Position numbers and translations under genes: made by a program. From Bacillota bacterium (lineage in GTDB: Bacteria; Bacillota; SHA-98; UBA4971): 64,000 nt of DNA. The notes beneath the pieces are model-generated. The model had not been told where the DNA came from. It ran no database searches and worked only from the letters and a program-made list of their open reading frames with translations. Of this stretch, positions 52,462-60,695 are shown piece by piece (the stretch's first letter is position 1; every line of letters begins with the position of its first letter). The stretch spans positions 1-64,000 of the forward strand of contig JAAYXB010000090.1 of NCBI GenBank assembly GCA_012516125.1. The letters run 5' to 3'.

Positions 52462-54552
52462 TTGAAGAGATACCGGACGGAGGATCTCCGGAACGTGGCC
52501 CTCATCGCCCATGGCGGGGCAGGAAAGACCAGCCTTGCCGAGGCGATTTTGTATGATGCCGGCGCGATCGATAGGCTCGGCAGGGTGGACGAGGGAACCA
52601 GCACAATGGACTATGACGCCGATGAAATCAAGCGCAAGATCTCTATTTCCACCTCGGTCGCCCCGTTCGAGTGGAAGGGTGTAAAGGTCAACCTCATTGA
52701 TACCCCCGGATACGCGGACTTCGTCGGCGAGGTGAAAAGCGGGCTACGCGTGGCGGATTCCGCGCTCGTCGTGGTTTGCGCGGTTTCCGGTGTCGAAGTG
52801 GGAACGGAGAACGTGTGGAAGTTCGCAGACGAGCGCGAGCTTCCCAGGGCCATCGTCGTCACGAAGCTGGATCGCGAGAACGCCGACTTCTTCAAGACGG
52901 TTGATGCCGTGCGCAGCACTTTCGGAAACCGCTGCGTCCCCGTGCAGATCCCCATTGGCTCGCAGGACGGCTTTCGTGGCGTGGTGGACCTCATCAGGAT
53001 GAAAGCCATCGTGTACGAGGACGGAGCCGGCGCGAAGTTTAAGGAGGCGGACGTTCCCGGAGATCTCGTTGGGCGAGCACAGGAGCTACGCGACGCACTC
53101 GTGGAGATCGCCGCGGAAAGCGACGACGAACTCATCGAAAAATACCTCGAAGGTAATGAGTTGACGCAAGAAGAGATCGTAAAGGGCCTCCGGGCCGGGA
53201 TCATCCAGGGAAAGGCGTACCCGATCCTGTGCGCTTCTGCGCTCCGGAACATCGGTGTGCAGCCCCTCATTGACGCCATCGTATCGCTTCTGCCTTCGCC
53301 GGTGGACGCAGGTGCCGTGGAAGGCACGGTTCCCGGGTCTGAAGAGAAGACCGAGAGGGCTCCCGAGGACGGCGCACCGCTCGCAGCGCTCGTGTTCAAA
53401 ACCACGGCAGACCCCTTCGTCGGCAAGATCAGCATGTTCCGGGTATACTCCGGCACGCTCAGGTCCGACTCGCAGGTATACAACATCACCCGCGATGCCC
53501 AGGAGCGCATCGGCCAGGTTTTCTTCATGAAGGGGAAGCAGCAGGAACCTGCCGGTGAGGTAGGCGCCGGGGACATCGCCGCCGTGGCGAAGCTTTCGGT
53601 GACGGCGACGGGCGACACGTTCACAGACAAAGCCAACCCCGTAGTGCTGCCTGGCATAGAGTTCCCCAGGCCTACCTTGGCGATGGCCATGAAGCCGAAG
53701 AGCAAGGGCGACGAGGAGAAGATCAGCAGCGGCCTTGCGAGGCTCTCGGAGGAAGACCCCACCGTCGTCGTGAGACGAGATGTGGAGACATCTGAGACCA
53801 TAGTCGAGGGTATGGGAGAGGTCCACATCGAGGTCATTGCAGACAAGCTGAAGCGCAAGTTCGGAACCGACGTGGTCCTCGAGACCCCGAAGGTGCCATA
53901 CCGCGAGACCATTCGCGGAACCACAAAGGTTGAAGGGAAGCACAAGAAGCAGACCGGCGGGCGCGGCCAGTATGGCCACGTGTTCCTTGAGCTTGAGCCA
54001 CTCGCGCCTGGGGGCGGCTTCGAATTCGTCGACAAGATATTCGGCGGCGCTGTGCCGCGGCAGTACATCCCGGCGGTAGAGAAAGGCGTGAGAGAGGCCC
54101 TTCAGGAGGGGGTGCTTGCAGGCTATCCGGTGGTTGATGTCAAGGTCACCCTCTACGACGGCTCATACCACCCTGTGGACTCATCCGAAATGGCGTTCAA
54201 GATCGCCGCATCGATGGCGTTCAAGAAGGGAGCCATGGAAGCGCACCCAGTGCTGCTCGAGCCCATAATGAACGTACAGGTTGTAGTGCCGGAGAACCAA
54301 ATGGGAGACGTCATGGGCGACCTGAACAAGAGGCGCGGAAGGATCATGGGCATGGAGCCTCACGGCAAATACCAGGTCATCAAGGCGCAGGTACCCATGG
54401 CGGAGATGTTCAAGTACGCCATAGATCTCCGCTCCATCACAGGCGGGCGCGGATCGTACTCGATGGAGTTCTCCCACTACGAGGAGGTCCCTGCCCAGAT
54501 CAGCCAGCAGATAATCGAGAAGGCAAAGAAGGAGAAGGAGCAGCAGGCCTGA
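52462..54552 (+). CDS. elongation factor G-like GTPase (EF-G paralogue)
   Basis: This 696-aa translational GTPase has EF-G domain order. G1 is LIAHGGAGKTSLAEAIL; EF-G proper has AHIDAGKTT there. The G domain also shows DTPGYADF, VTKLDRENADF and a SAL-type motif (CASALRNIG). Domain IV contains TGGRGQYGHVFLELEPL and domain V MGMEPHGKYQVIKAQ. These differences, and its position outside the str operon, place it with the EF-G2/FusA2 group of uncertain function. The start is TTG 52462 (AAGGAGG eight bases upstream); ATG 52456 is too close to that site. Confidence 0.9.
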   Translation: MKRYRTEDLRNVALIAHGGAGKTSLAEAILYDAGAIDRLGRVDEGTSTMDYDADEIKRKISISTSVAPFEWKGVKVNLIDTPGYADFVGEVKSGLRVADSALVVVCAVSGVEVGTENVWKFADERELPRAIVVTKLDRENADFFKTVDAVRSTFGNRCVPVQIPIGSQDGFRGVVDLIRMKAIVYEDGAGAKFKEADVPGDLVGRAQELRDALVEIAAESDDELIEKYLEGNELTQEEIVKGLRAGIIQGKAYPILCASALRNIGVQPLIDAIVSLLPSPVDAGAVEGTVPGSEEKTERAPEDGAPLAALVFKTTADPFVGKISMFRVYSGTLRSDSQVYNITRDAQERIGQVFFMKGKQQEPAGEVGAGDIAAVAKLSVTATGDTFTDKANPVVLPGIEFPRPTLAMAMKPKSKGDEEKISSGLARLSEEDPTVVVRRDVETSETIVEGMGEVHIEVIADKLKRKFGTDVVLETPKVPYRETIRGTTKVEGKHKKQTGGRGQYGHVFLELEPLAPGGGFEFVDKIFGGAVPRQYIPAVEKGVREALQEGVLAGYPVVDVKVTLYDGSYHPVDSSEMAFKIAASMAFKKGAMEAHPVLLEPIMNVQVVVPENQMGDVMGDLNKRRGRIMGMEPHGKYQVIKAQVPMAEMFKYAIDLRSITGGRGSYSMEFSHYEEVPAQISQQIIEKAKKEKEQQA

Positions 54553-54597
54553 CGGACCACACGGAACACGTTCGGCTGGATCGTCGCACGACAGCAC

Positions 54598-54626
54598 GAG
54601 GGAGCTTGCGCAACGCAAGCTCCCTC
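54598..54626 (+). terminator. strong hairpin terminator after the EF-G paralogue
   Basis: GAGGGAGCTTGCG (54598-54610) and CGCAAGCTCCCTC (54614-54626) form a perfect 13-bp stem with a 3-nt CAA loop, 45 bp past the stop. The following TCTGC is only mildly T-rich. Confidence 0.7.
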
Positions 54627-54704
54627 TCTGCATAATGGCAAGCTGCACGGGGAATACGAAGACTAAGTGTGGGTTGTGTATCTGGATCTGGGAGGTCAGG
54701 ATCC

Positions 54705-55916
54705 ATGCCGCTCCTTACTTATGACTCGCCCAACACCACCAGGGTCTTCGGCAGGGGACCGTATCAAACCAACGCTGCCGTAACACAGCTCGTCTTCGGG
54801 CGCCGGTCGAATGCAGTCATCCTTGCAAGCTCCGAGCACCCCTTGGACACCATCGCCGCCCTCTCACTCGTGCACCAGCCCATCGACGGGCCGGTGCTCC
54901 TCAGTCCGCCGGGCGGTCTCGACCCAGTTGTCCTGGACGAGGTTCGCAGGCTGGCGCCGATGGGCGCAGAGGGTCTTGCGCAGGTCATCATCGTTGGAGC
55001 GCTCGGCAATGCCGTTGAGCAGCAGGTGGCCTCGCTGGGGTTCTCGGTGATGAGGCTAACCGGAATGAACGCCTACCACACCGCGGCGGAGATCGCAAGG
55101 TTCCTCGGTTACCCCAGAGACATCATGCTGCTATCGGGTGAGCATCCTCTCTCAGGCCTCTGCGCGGGAGCCATGGCCGTGCACGCCGGAATACCCGTGC
55201 TCTTCACCCTGAAGGATACCCTTCCCCAGGAGACAGCCGGAGCGATCCGCGCCTCCGGAAAGTCTGTGAACGTGTTCATCGTGGGCAGCCGCAGCCTCAT
55301 CTCGGACGAGGTGGAAGAGGCGGTCCGCGACCTCACCTCAGGCACGGTCGGGAGGATCTCCGCGGAGGACCCCTTCGAGCTCTCCGTGAAATTCGCAAAG
55401 TACCGCTCCGCGGACGGAAGGTTCGGGTTTAGCAAGACCGAGAAGCGGGGCCACGCGTTCACCTTTGTCAACCCTGGGAGATGGCAGGACGCGATATCCG
55501 CTGCGCTCCTTGCGCACACGGGCAAGCACACGCCGATTCTCTTCTGCCGTCGGGACGACCTTCCGGCGGTCGTCCGCGATTACCTCCTCCAAGTGAACCC
55601 GGCGCACGGAAGGCCCGAGCCCCCGTTCATGCACGCATTCATCGTTGGTGATTTCGACGCCATATCCGCCTCAGTGCAACTCGACATAGACGACACCATA
55701 TCCATAGACAGGAAAGCCGATCATGAAGTCGTGCACACCGTCGCCCCCGGCGACAGCCTCCTTCATATCGCAAGGCGCTACGGCGTGCCGATACGAGATA
55801 TCGTCGGCGCGAACCAGCTGTCGGCTGAAACGGGCCTTGCGCCCGGGTCGAGGCTCCTCATCCCATACACCGTCACCGGAGCGCCCCCGCCCCCGTCGCA
55901 ACAGGAACTTCACTGA
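54705..55916 (+). CDS. cell wall-binding (CWB2-like) and LysM domain protein
   Basis: This 403-aa protein has CWB2-like repeats: RVFGRGPYQTNAAVTQLVFG at about 9-28 and RLTGMNAYHTAAEIARFLG at about 110-130, plus a weaker third repeat near 215-235. Each is followed by a VILAS/IMLLSGEHP-type strand and a VIIVGALG-type strand. A LysM domain (HTVAPGDSLLHIARRYGVP with IRDIVGANQL) occupies about 345-392. No signal peptide is visible from ATG 54705, although GGGAGG precedes it. It may bind peptidoglycan or spore cortex; its place of action is unclear. Confidence 0.78.
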   Translation: MPLLTYDSPNTTRVFGRGPYQTNAAVTQLVFGRRSNAVILASSEHPLDTIAALSLVHQPIDGPVLLSPPGGLDPVVLDEVRRLAPMGAEGLAQVIIVGALGNAVEQQVASLGFSVMRLTGMNAYHTAAEIARFLGYPRDIMLLSGEHPLSGLCAGAMAVHAGIPVLFTLKDTLPQETAGAIRASGKSVNVFIVGSRSLISDEVEEAVRDLTSGTVGRISAEDPFELSVKFAKYRSADGRFGFSKTEKRGHAFTFVNPGRWQDAISAALLAHTGKHTPILFCRRDDLPAVVRDYLLQVNPAHGRPEPPFMHAFIVGDFDAISASVQLDIDDTISIDRKADHEVVHTVAPGDSLLHIARRYGVPIRDIVGANQLSAETGLAPGSRLLIPYTVTGAPPPPSQQELH

Positions 55917-55963
55917 CCCGTGGATACCGGTTGACGCACCGCGGCTGCCGCATGCTCCAGGGT

Positions 55964-57241
55964 TCAGAACCTGTAGACCAGGGTGACCCCGGACTTGAAC
56001 CTGTGAGTGTTCTTCGTCTCCCTGAGCGGGTACTCTCGGCGCTTGATCTCGGCCTCATAAGTGATGTCGATGTCCTGAGAGAGGTCATAGGTAAGCTTCC
56101 ATGCGACCTCTGTCTCGCTGTAATCTTCATCCCTCTCCTCCGGGTCCGCGTAAGCCCTGCGGGACAGCACGCACCCCGCGCAAAGCGCAAGCCTGTCACC
56201 CGCCGAAAACTCTGCCTCTGCGCCGATGCTCTGGGCTCTGTACTCCTTCTTCGTGGACGCGGGCACCTTCCGCTCGAACACCGTCCCCTCAAGGGTCAGT
56301 GTGCCCACGACGGTCCCTCCCATCGACAGCGACGCAGCAAGTTCCCGGTCGCGAAGGTCCTTTTCGCGGGCGAACGGAAACTCCTTGTCTACGTGAGAGA
56401 GTATCAGGCCCACAGAGAGACGTGGTCTGGGATCCCATGACAGCGTAATCTCACGGGTGTGCTGGTCATACGTTTTGTTGCGGGACCCGGGGTAAGCCGC
56501 ATGCTTTCGCTCGAGCCTGACCTTTCCTCCCAGCTTCTCGGTTTGCTTGACGCCCAGTTCAAACCAAGACACACTTGTGGTCGAGCTTTTGTACGGCGCG
56601 ATGCGGTACTCCCTGTCGATGAGGTTGAGGCCTACCAGAGCGGACGTTCGCGGCCCGGGAACCACCCTGACCTCGCCCGAGACCTCCCGGCAGTCATGGT
56701 CGCTCGCGGGCCGATATGGATAGGTCGCCCCTTCTTTCTCCCAGGCAACTTTCGTAGACATTCGCCCGGAAGGCGATCTCCATGACACCGCAGCCCTGAG
56801 GATAGACGAGACGCGTTCCGTTGCCAGCTCGCCGGCGTCCTCGGACTCAAACGTCCTGCTCCTTCTGGCGTCCAGGTCGAGCCTGAGCCCTCCTCCCGCC
56901 TTTGCTGCAAGTCCTATCGCAGCGTACCCCAGGGCACCGCACCCGGCAGGGTGAGGTCTCGCGCCTGCCGTGATATCACACGATATCCCTCCCCCGGCCG
57001 GCAGGTGCAGCTTACCGTCGAACGCCATGCCGAGCCTCATCCCATCACCCCCGGAATCCGCGTAAGATGACGAGAATTCCAGCGTAAGCTTGCCGCTCAG
57101 GCGCGCTGCCGCCGTGCCCCCGCCGCGCTCGGCGTCTCCACTGGCAGCCGTGAGCCCTTCTGGAAGGAAGACCCACGATACTGCGAGCACATACACGAAC
57201 ACCCCGACCAGCCTGCCGAAAGCCGTCCTCCTGCCCCCCAT
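55964..57241 (-). CDS. putative secreted beta-barrel (outer-membrane-like) protein
   Basis: This 425-aa protein has a signal peptide (basic start, hydrophobic core FVYVLAVSWVFLP, cut near residue 33). The rest is almost entirely amphipathic strands separated by short polar turns, many with Arg/Glu/Lys alternation, and it ends in VTLVYRF. A C-terminal aromatic residue preceded by alternating hydrophobics is the signature of BAM-inserted outer-membrane barrels. I recognise no named family. It has its own promoter and lies between a CWB2/LysM gene and the ornithine operon. If real, it implies a diderm envelope. Confidence 0.6.
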   Translation of the reverse strand: MGGRRTAFGRLVGVFVYVLAVSWVFLPEGLTAASGDAERGGGTAAARLSGKLTLEFSSSYADSGGDGMRLGMAFDGKLHLPAGGGISCDITAGARPHPAGCGALGYAAIGLAAKAGGGLRLDLDARRSRTFESEDAGELATERVSSILRAAVSWRSPSGRMSTKVAWEKEGATYPYRPASDHDCREVSGEVRVVPGPRTSALVGLNLIDREYRIAPYKSSTTSVSWFELGVKQTEKLGGKVRLERKHAAYPGSRNKTYDQHTREITLSWDPRPRLSVGLILSHVDKEFPFAREKDLRDRELAASLSMGGTVVGTLTLEGTVFERKVPASTKKEYRAQSIGAEAEFSAGDRLALCAGCVLSRRAYADPEERDEDYSETEVAWKLTYDLSQDIDITYEAEIKRREYPLRETKNTHRFKSGVTLVYRF

Positions 57242-57324
57242 ACGCGCATTTCCTCCCCGAAAGCGTGCAAGTCTGCCCGGCGCGGAGCCGGTGCCAATCC
57301 TCACGCCAGCACACAGGCATCTCC

Positions 57325-57353
57325 ATGATACCATGTCCTGCCATGGCGGACAA
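57325..57353 (-). promoter_or_regulatory. sigma-A type promoter for the beta-barrel gene
   Basis: On the minus strand, -35 TTGTCC (57353-57348) and -10 TATCAT (57330-57325) are separated by 17 bp. It lies just downstream of a terminator for the ornithine operon and gives a leader of about 77 nt. Confidence 0.6.
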
Positions 57354-57387
57354 TCCCACTTTCGGGTGATCCTCCCTCCGGCCAGCG

Positions 57388-57437
57388 TCAAAACAAGAAA
57401 GCCCCCTGGCACGACACTCACGTGCATGCCAGAGGGC
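57388..57437 (-). terminator. intrinsic terminator of the ornithine operon
   Basis: In the minus-strand transcript GCCCTCTGGCA (57437-57427) pairs with TGCCAGGGGGC (57411-57401), with one mismatch. It is followed by TTTCTTGTTTTG (57400-57389). Stem plus T-tract make this the clearest Rho-independent terminator in the window. Confidence 0.8.
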
Positions 57438-57620
57438 GTCTCAATACGCCGGTTTGCCGCCCGGGCTTGATACCTGACCGAGCCGGCGGGCTCCTCGCGA
57501 ATCCCACCGGATCCTGGTCTGATAAAACGCCCCATTCCGCCCTCATAGGCCGGCGGACCCGGCGAAGCCTCGCCCGCGGGCAGGTTGTTCCACGACGTCG
57601 AGGCCGCTCCAGGGCGATAT
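57438..57620. other. 183-bp untranslated stretch before the terminator
   Basis: This lies between the Cys-rich gene and its terminator. It is GC-rich with several short inverted repeats such as GGCGT/ACGCC near 57436-57451. An open frame crosses it from the beta-barrel side but has no start support. I compared it with c-di-GMP riboswitch cores and found only fragmentary resemblance. It could be a long structured 3' UTR. Confidence 0.35.
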
Positions 57621-57863
57621 CTACTTCCGCTTCTTGACAAGCCCCAGGGAGACAGCTTTCGCGTAATCCTTACAGTTCTCGCAATCCCTCCAGCAGTCCA
57701 GACAGCCTTCCTCCGAGTCCCAGCAATTGTCATGCCTTGCATATACCGGGCAAATAAGGTAAAGGCTCGCAGGGCATCCCCTGAGCTGGCGGCAGCTTCT
57801 CAGGCTCGCAACGGATACGCCCTCCGGAAGCTCGACCTCGGCCACGCGGCACCACTCCTTCAT
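57621..57863 (-). CDS. small cysteine-rich protein
   Basis: This 80-aa protein has nine cysteines. Two are near the front (EWCRVAEVELP, RSCRQL), two in the middle (RGCPASLYLICPVYARHD), and a dense cluster lies at about 50-66 (NCWDSEEGCLDCWRDCENCK). The spacing suggests a metal or Fe-S site. I do not recognise the family. ATG 57863 has GGAG eight bases upstream. It follows the COG2403 gene by 97 bp and precedes the operon terminator, so it is probably co-expressed with the ornithine genes. Confidence 0.65.
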   Translation of the reverse strand: MKEWCRVAEVELPEGVSVASLRSCRQLRGCPASLYLICPVYARHDNCWDSEEGCLDCWRDCENCKDYAKAVSLGLVKKRK

Positions 57864-57960
57864 GGCAGTTGCTCCAGCTATTCCCCTGACGTCCAGAGTG
57901 TACCACACGGTCCCGGACGAGTCAACTTCGCTGGCTCGGTCTCCCAGTTTAGACTCCCGG

Positions 57961-59304
57961 TCAAAAGAGCCTCCCTTTGAACCTCTCCACGATGATCTCT
58001 TCCAGGGTCGGATGGCCGATCTCCTCAAGCTCATAGCGGACGCGCAGCGCCGGCTTGGTGATGTTTATCACGCGGCGCAGGTCGATAGGCGTGCCGATGA
58101 TGACAACTTCAGCAGGAGTCCTGTTTATCGTTTCCTCGAGCTCCCGTATCTGCTCTCTGCCGTACCCCATAGCGGGCAGGAGTGGCTCGAGGTCGGGGTA
58201 TTTCTTCAAGGTCGCCTTGATGGAGCCCACGGCGTAAGGCTCTGGGTCCACGAGCTCTGCCGCTCCGTGACGCCTCGCTGCGATCACCCCGGCTCCGTAG
58301 GTCATGCCGCCGTGGGTCAGCGTCGGGCCGTCCTCAACCACAAGGGCTCTCTTGCCCCTTATCATATCGCCCTGCTCGAGCACAACCGGGGAAGCTGCCC
58401 GGATGACGATCGCGCCTGGATTGATCCTCTTCACCGCGCTCTCGACCCTGTCCACGTCCTCAGGTTTCGCAGTGTCCACCTTGTTCAGGATGACCACATC
58501 CGCCATCCGGAGATTGGTCTCGCCGGGGTGGAACGAGGTTTCGTGGCCCGGCCTGTGCGGGTCTGCAAGGGTGATGTGGAGATCAGGCTGATAGAACGGC
58601 ATGTCGTTGTTACCGCCGTCCCAGAGGACGACCTCCGCCTCTTTCTCGGCCTCCATGAGGATCGCGCCGTAATCGACCCCCGCATAGACCACAAATCCCC
58701 TCGAGATGTGCGGCTCGTACTCCTCGCGCTCCTCTATCGTAGTGTCGTACCTATCCAGGTCCTCGAACGTCGCGAATCTCTGAACCTTCTGCTTTATGAG
58801 GTCCCCGTACGGCATGGGATGGCGGACGACCACGGCTTTCTTGCCGTGCTTCTTCATGATATCCGTCACCCTGCGCGTCGTCTGGCTCTTGCCGACACCG
58901 GTCCTGACGGCCGTGACAGCGATGACCGGCACCTTCGATTTCAGCATCGTGGTGCCTGGACCCATAAGGCGGAAATCCGGCCCCTTCGCCAGAGCGACGG
59001 ACGCCCTGTGCATCACGTCGAGATGGGAGACGTCGCTGTATGCGAACACCACCTGATCCACGCCATGCTTTTCTATGATGGCGGGGAGCTCCTCCTCGGC
59101 AAGGATGGGAATGCCGTCGGGGTAGCCCTTGCCCGCAAGCTCGGGCGGGTAGCGCCTCCCTTCGATATTGGGGATCTGCGTCGCCGTGAACGCCACCACC
59201 TCGTACCCGTCGTTGTCGCGGAAGAACGTGTTGAAGTTGTGGAAATCGCGTCCCGCAGCGCCCATGATCACTACCTTCGTCTTCCTCGCCACTTGAGACC
59301 TCAC
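57961..59304 (-). CDS. COG2403 GTPase, cyclic 2,3-diphosphoglycerate synthetase-like
   Basis: This protein of about 447 aa has an N-terminal Rossmann-like part (KVVIMGAAGRDFHNFNTFFR) and a P-loop domain (TAVRTGVGKSQTTRRV) with LWDGGNNDMPFY and VILNKVDTAKPEDV. The family includes archaeal cyclic 2,3-diphosphoglycerate synthetase and many uncharacterised bacterial GTPases. GTG 59304 or GTG 59292 could be the start. It follows the GlmL-like gene by 32 bp at the end of the ornithine aminomutase cluster, so a role linked to amino-acid degradation is as likely as cDPG synthesis. Confidence 0.82.
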   Translation of the reverse strand: MRSQVARKTKVVIMGAAGRDFHNFNTFFRDNDGYEVVAFTATQIPNIEGRRYPPELAGKGYPDGIPILAEEELPAIIEKHGVDQVVFAYSDVSHLDVMHRASVALAKGPDFRLMGPGTTMLKSKVPVIAVTAVRTGVGKSQTTRRVTDIMKKHGKKAVVVRHPMPYGDLIKQKVQRFATFEDLDRYDTTIEEREEYEPHISRGFVVYAGVDYGAILMEAEKEAEVVLWDGGNNDMPFYQPDLHITLADPHRPGHETSFHPGETNLRMADVVILNKVDTAKPEDVDRVESAVKRINPGAIVIRAASPVVLEQGDMIRGKRALVVEDGPTLTHGGMTYGAGVIAARRHGAAELVDPEPYAVGSIKATLKKYPDLEPLLPAMGYGREQIRELEETINRTPAEVVIIGTPIDLRRVINITKPALRVRYELEEIGHPTLEEIIVERFKGRLF

Positions 59305-59336
59305 TCCCGTCCTCTCATGAATGATGTTGCCTTGCG

Positions 59337-60695
59337 TCACCCGGCAAGCCCGAGGCTCCGTAGCATTATGGCAGTGGCCGCCTCCGGATGCGATCTCGCG
59401 AGCACGCCGCATGACGCCATCACATAGTCCCGATCTATCGCGCACATCGCGTCCGGCGGCGGAAGAAGCCGCATGTCCCCACGTCGTCCCTTCACGGCTT
59501 CCAGTATGCGCCCGCCTTCAGGTAGCCTAGTCGCGGCACCGCCTGTGCCGATGATCCACCTGACCCTTGTCAGGTCCTTTCCCTCCGCCACCGTGATCCT
59601 GCCAAGCGGGCCATAGAGGTGCCGAACATCCCCCGCGTGGCGCATGACGGCAATCCGCGCCGCCTCTACCGCGAGGGCCCGCGCAAGGCGCAGCCCCCTT
59701 TCGGTTGAAGGGACCGGCTCGAGCTCGGCCAGCGCCTCGGCCGGGTCGAAGCCGAGGTTTTGCGCAACCCTCTCCCGGCCCACGAGGTCCACGATGTTAC
59801 CGGCATTCACGAATACACCGAGGTCGCCCTCGACGGTGCGCTTTGCGACAGGCTCCGGGCTCGTGAGGATCTTCGCGATCTCCTCCGACCCCTCGGTCAC
59901 CGAGTGGACGTCGGTGGTGGCGCCCCCCACGTCGATGACCACGAGGTCCCCTATCGCATCGTAGAGCAGCTTCGCCGCGGCCATCACGGCACCGGGCGTC
60001 GGCATGATTCCACCGTGCGCCATCTCGCGCACGCGGTCCATTCCCGGAGCGGTCACGATGTGCTCTTCGAAGACTCTCTGGATCGCACGCCTCGCAGGCT
60101 CGATGTTGAGGACGTCCACCCGGGGGTACACGTTCTCAACGACCGTGACCGCGGTCCCGGCGCCCTCGAGAATGGCCTTCACCTCATCCTGAACAGCCCT
60201 GTTGCCAGCGTATATCACAGGGGCCTCCACACGTGCGCCCGCGATGAGCCTCGCGTTTTCAAGGACCGTCTCTCTCTCGCCGAAGTCCACGCCACCCGCG
60301 AGAAGGATGATGTTGGGACGTATGGCCCGGAGCCTCGCGAGGTCAGCCTCGGACAGGCGCCCGGCGGTCACCATCTTCAGGACGGCCCCAGCCCCGAGCG
60401 CCGCCTCCTTCGCGGCCTTGACCGTCATGTCGTACACCAGCCCGTGGACGGTCATCCGAAGCCCGCCTGCCGCGCTCGACGTCGCGAGGAGCGCCCCATA
60501 TTCAACGCGCGCCGTTCCAAGAGCGTGTCCGAGGTCCTCAATGGCCCTCTCGAGACCCAGCCCGACGTCGCCTTCCTGCACAGTCGTGAGCGCCTTGCCC
60601 TGCCCCAGAAACATCGGGTTCGGGCCGTCCACCCCATCGAAGGCGTTCACCAGGGTTGTAGTGCTGCCGATCTCGGCAACCAGCACGTCCATCAC
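59337..60695 (-). CDS. GlmL/MutL-type ATPase associated with ornithine aminomutase
   Basis: This 452-aa ASKHA-fold protein has VAEIGSTTTLVNAF (phosphate loop), LLATSSAAGGLRMTVHGL, VVIDVGGATTDVHSV and WIIGTGGAATRLPEGG. GlmL proteins accompany B12-dependent aminomutases and probably reactivate or protect the cofactor. The ATG overlaps the oraE stop by four bases. Its role with OraSE is inferred from position. Confidence 0.88.
   Translation of the reverse strand: MMDVLVAEIGSTTTLVNAFDGVDGPNPMFLGQGKALTTVQEGDVGLGLERAIEDLGHALGTARVEYGALLATSSAAGGLRMTVHGLVYDMTVKAAKEAALGAGAVLKMVTAGRLSEADLARLRAIRPNIILLAGGVDFGERETVLENARLIAGARVEAPVIYAGNRAVQDEVKAILEGAGTAVTVVENVYPRVDVLNIEPARRAIQRVFEEHIVTAPGMDRVREMAHGGIMPTPGAVMAAAKLLYDAIGDLVVIDVGGATTDVHSVTEGSEEIAKILTSPEPVAKRTVEGDLGVFVNAGNIVDLVGRERVAQNLGFDPAEALAELEPVPSTERGLRLARALAVEAARIAVMRHAGDVRHLYGPLGRITVAEGKDLTRVRWIIGTGGAATRLPEGGRILEAVKGRRGDMRLLPPPDAMCAIDRDYVMASCGVLARSHPEAATAIMLRSLGLAG

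Noticed and set aside
57438-57620. c-di-GMP riboswitch upstream of the beta-barrel gene
   Set aside because: Pieces such as CCGGCCTA and GGCAAACC occur but in the wrong order, and the conserved core between them is missing. A terminator and a new promoter also separate this region from the gene.
55964-57742. 592-aa version of the beta-barrel protein
   Set aside because: It would read through a terminator and a promoter. ATG 57241 begins a proper signal peptide with GGGAGG upstream.
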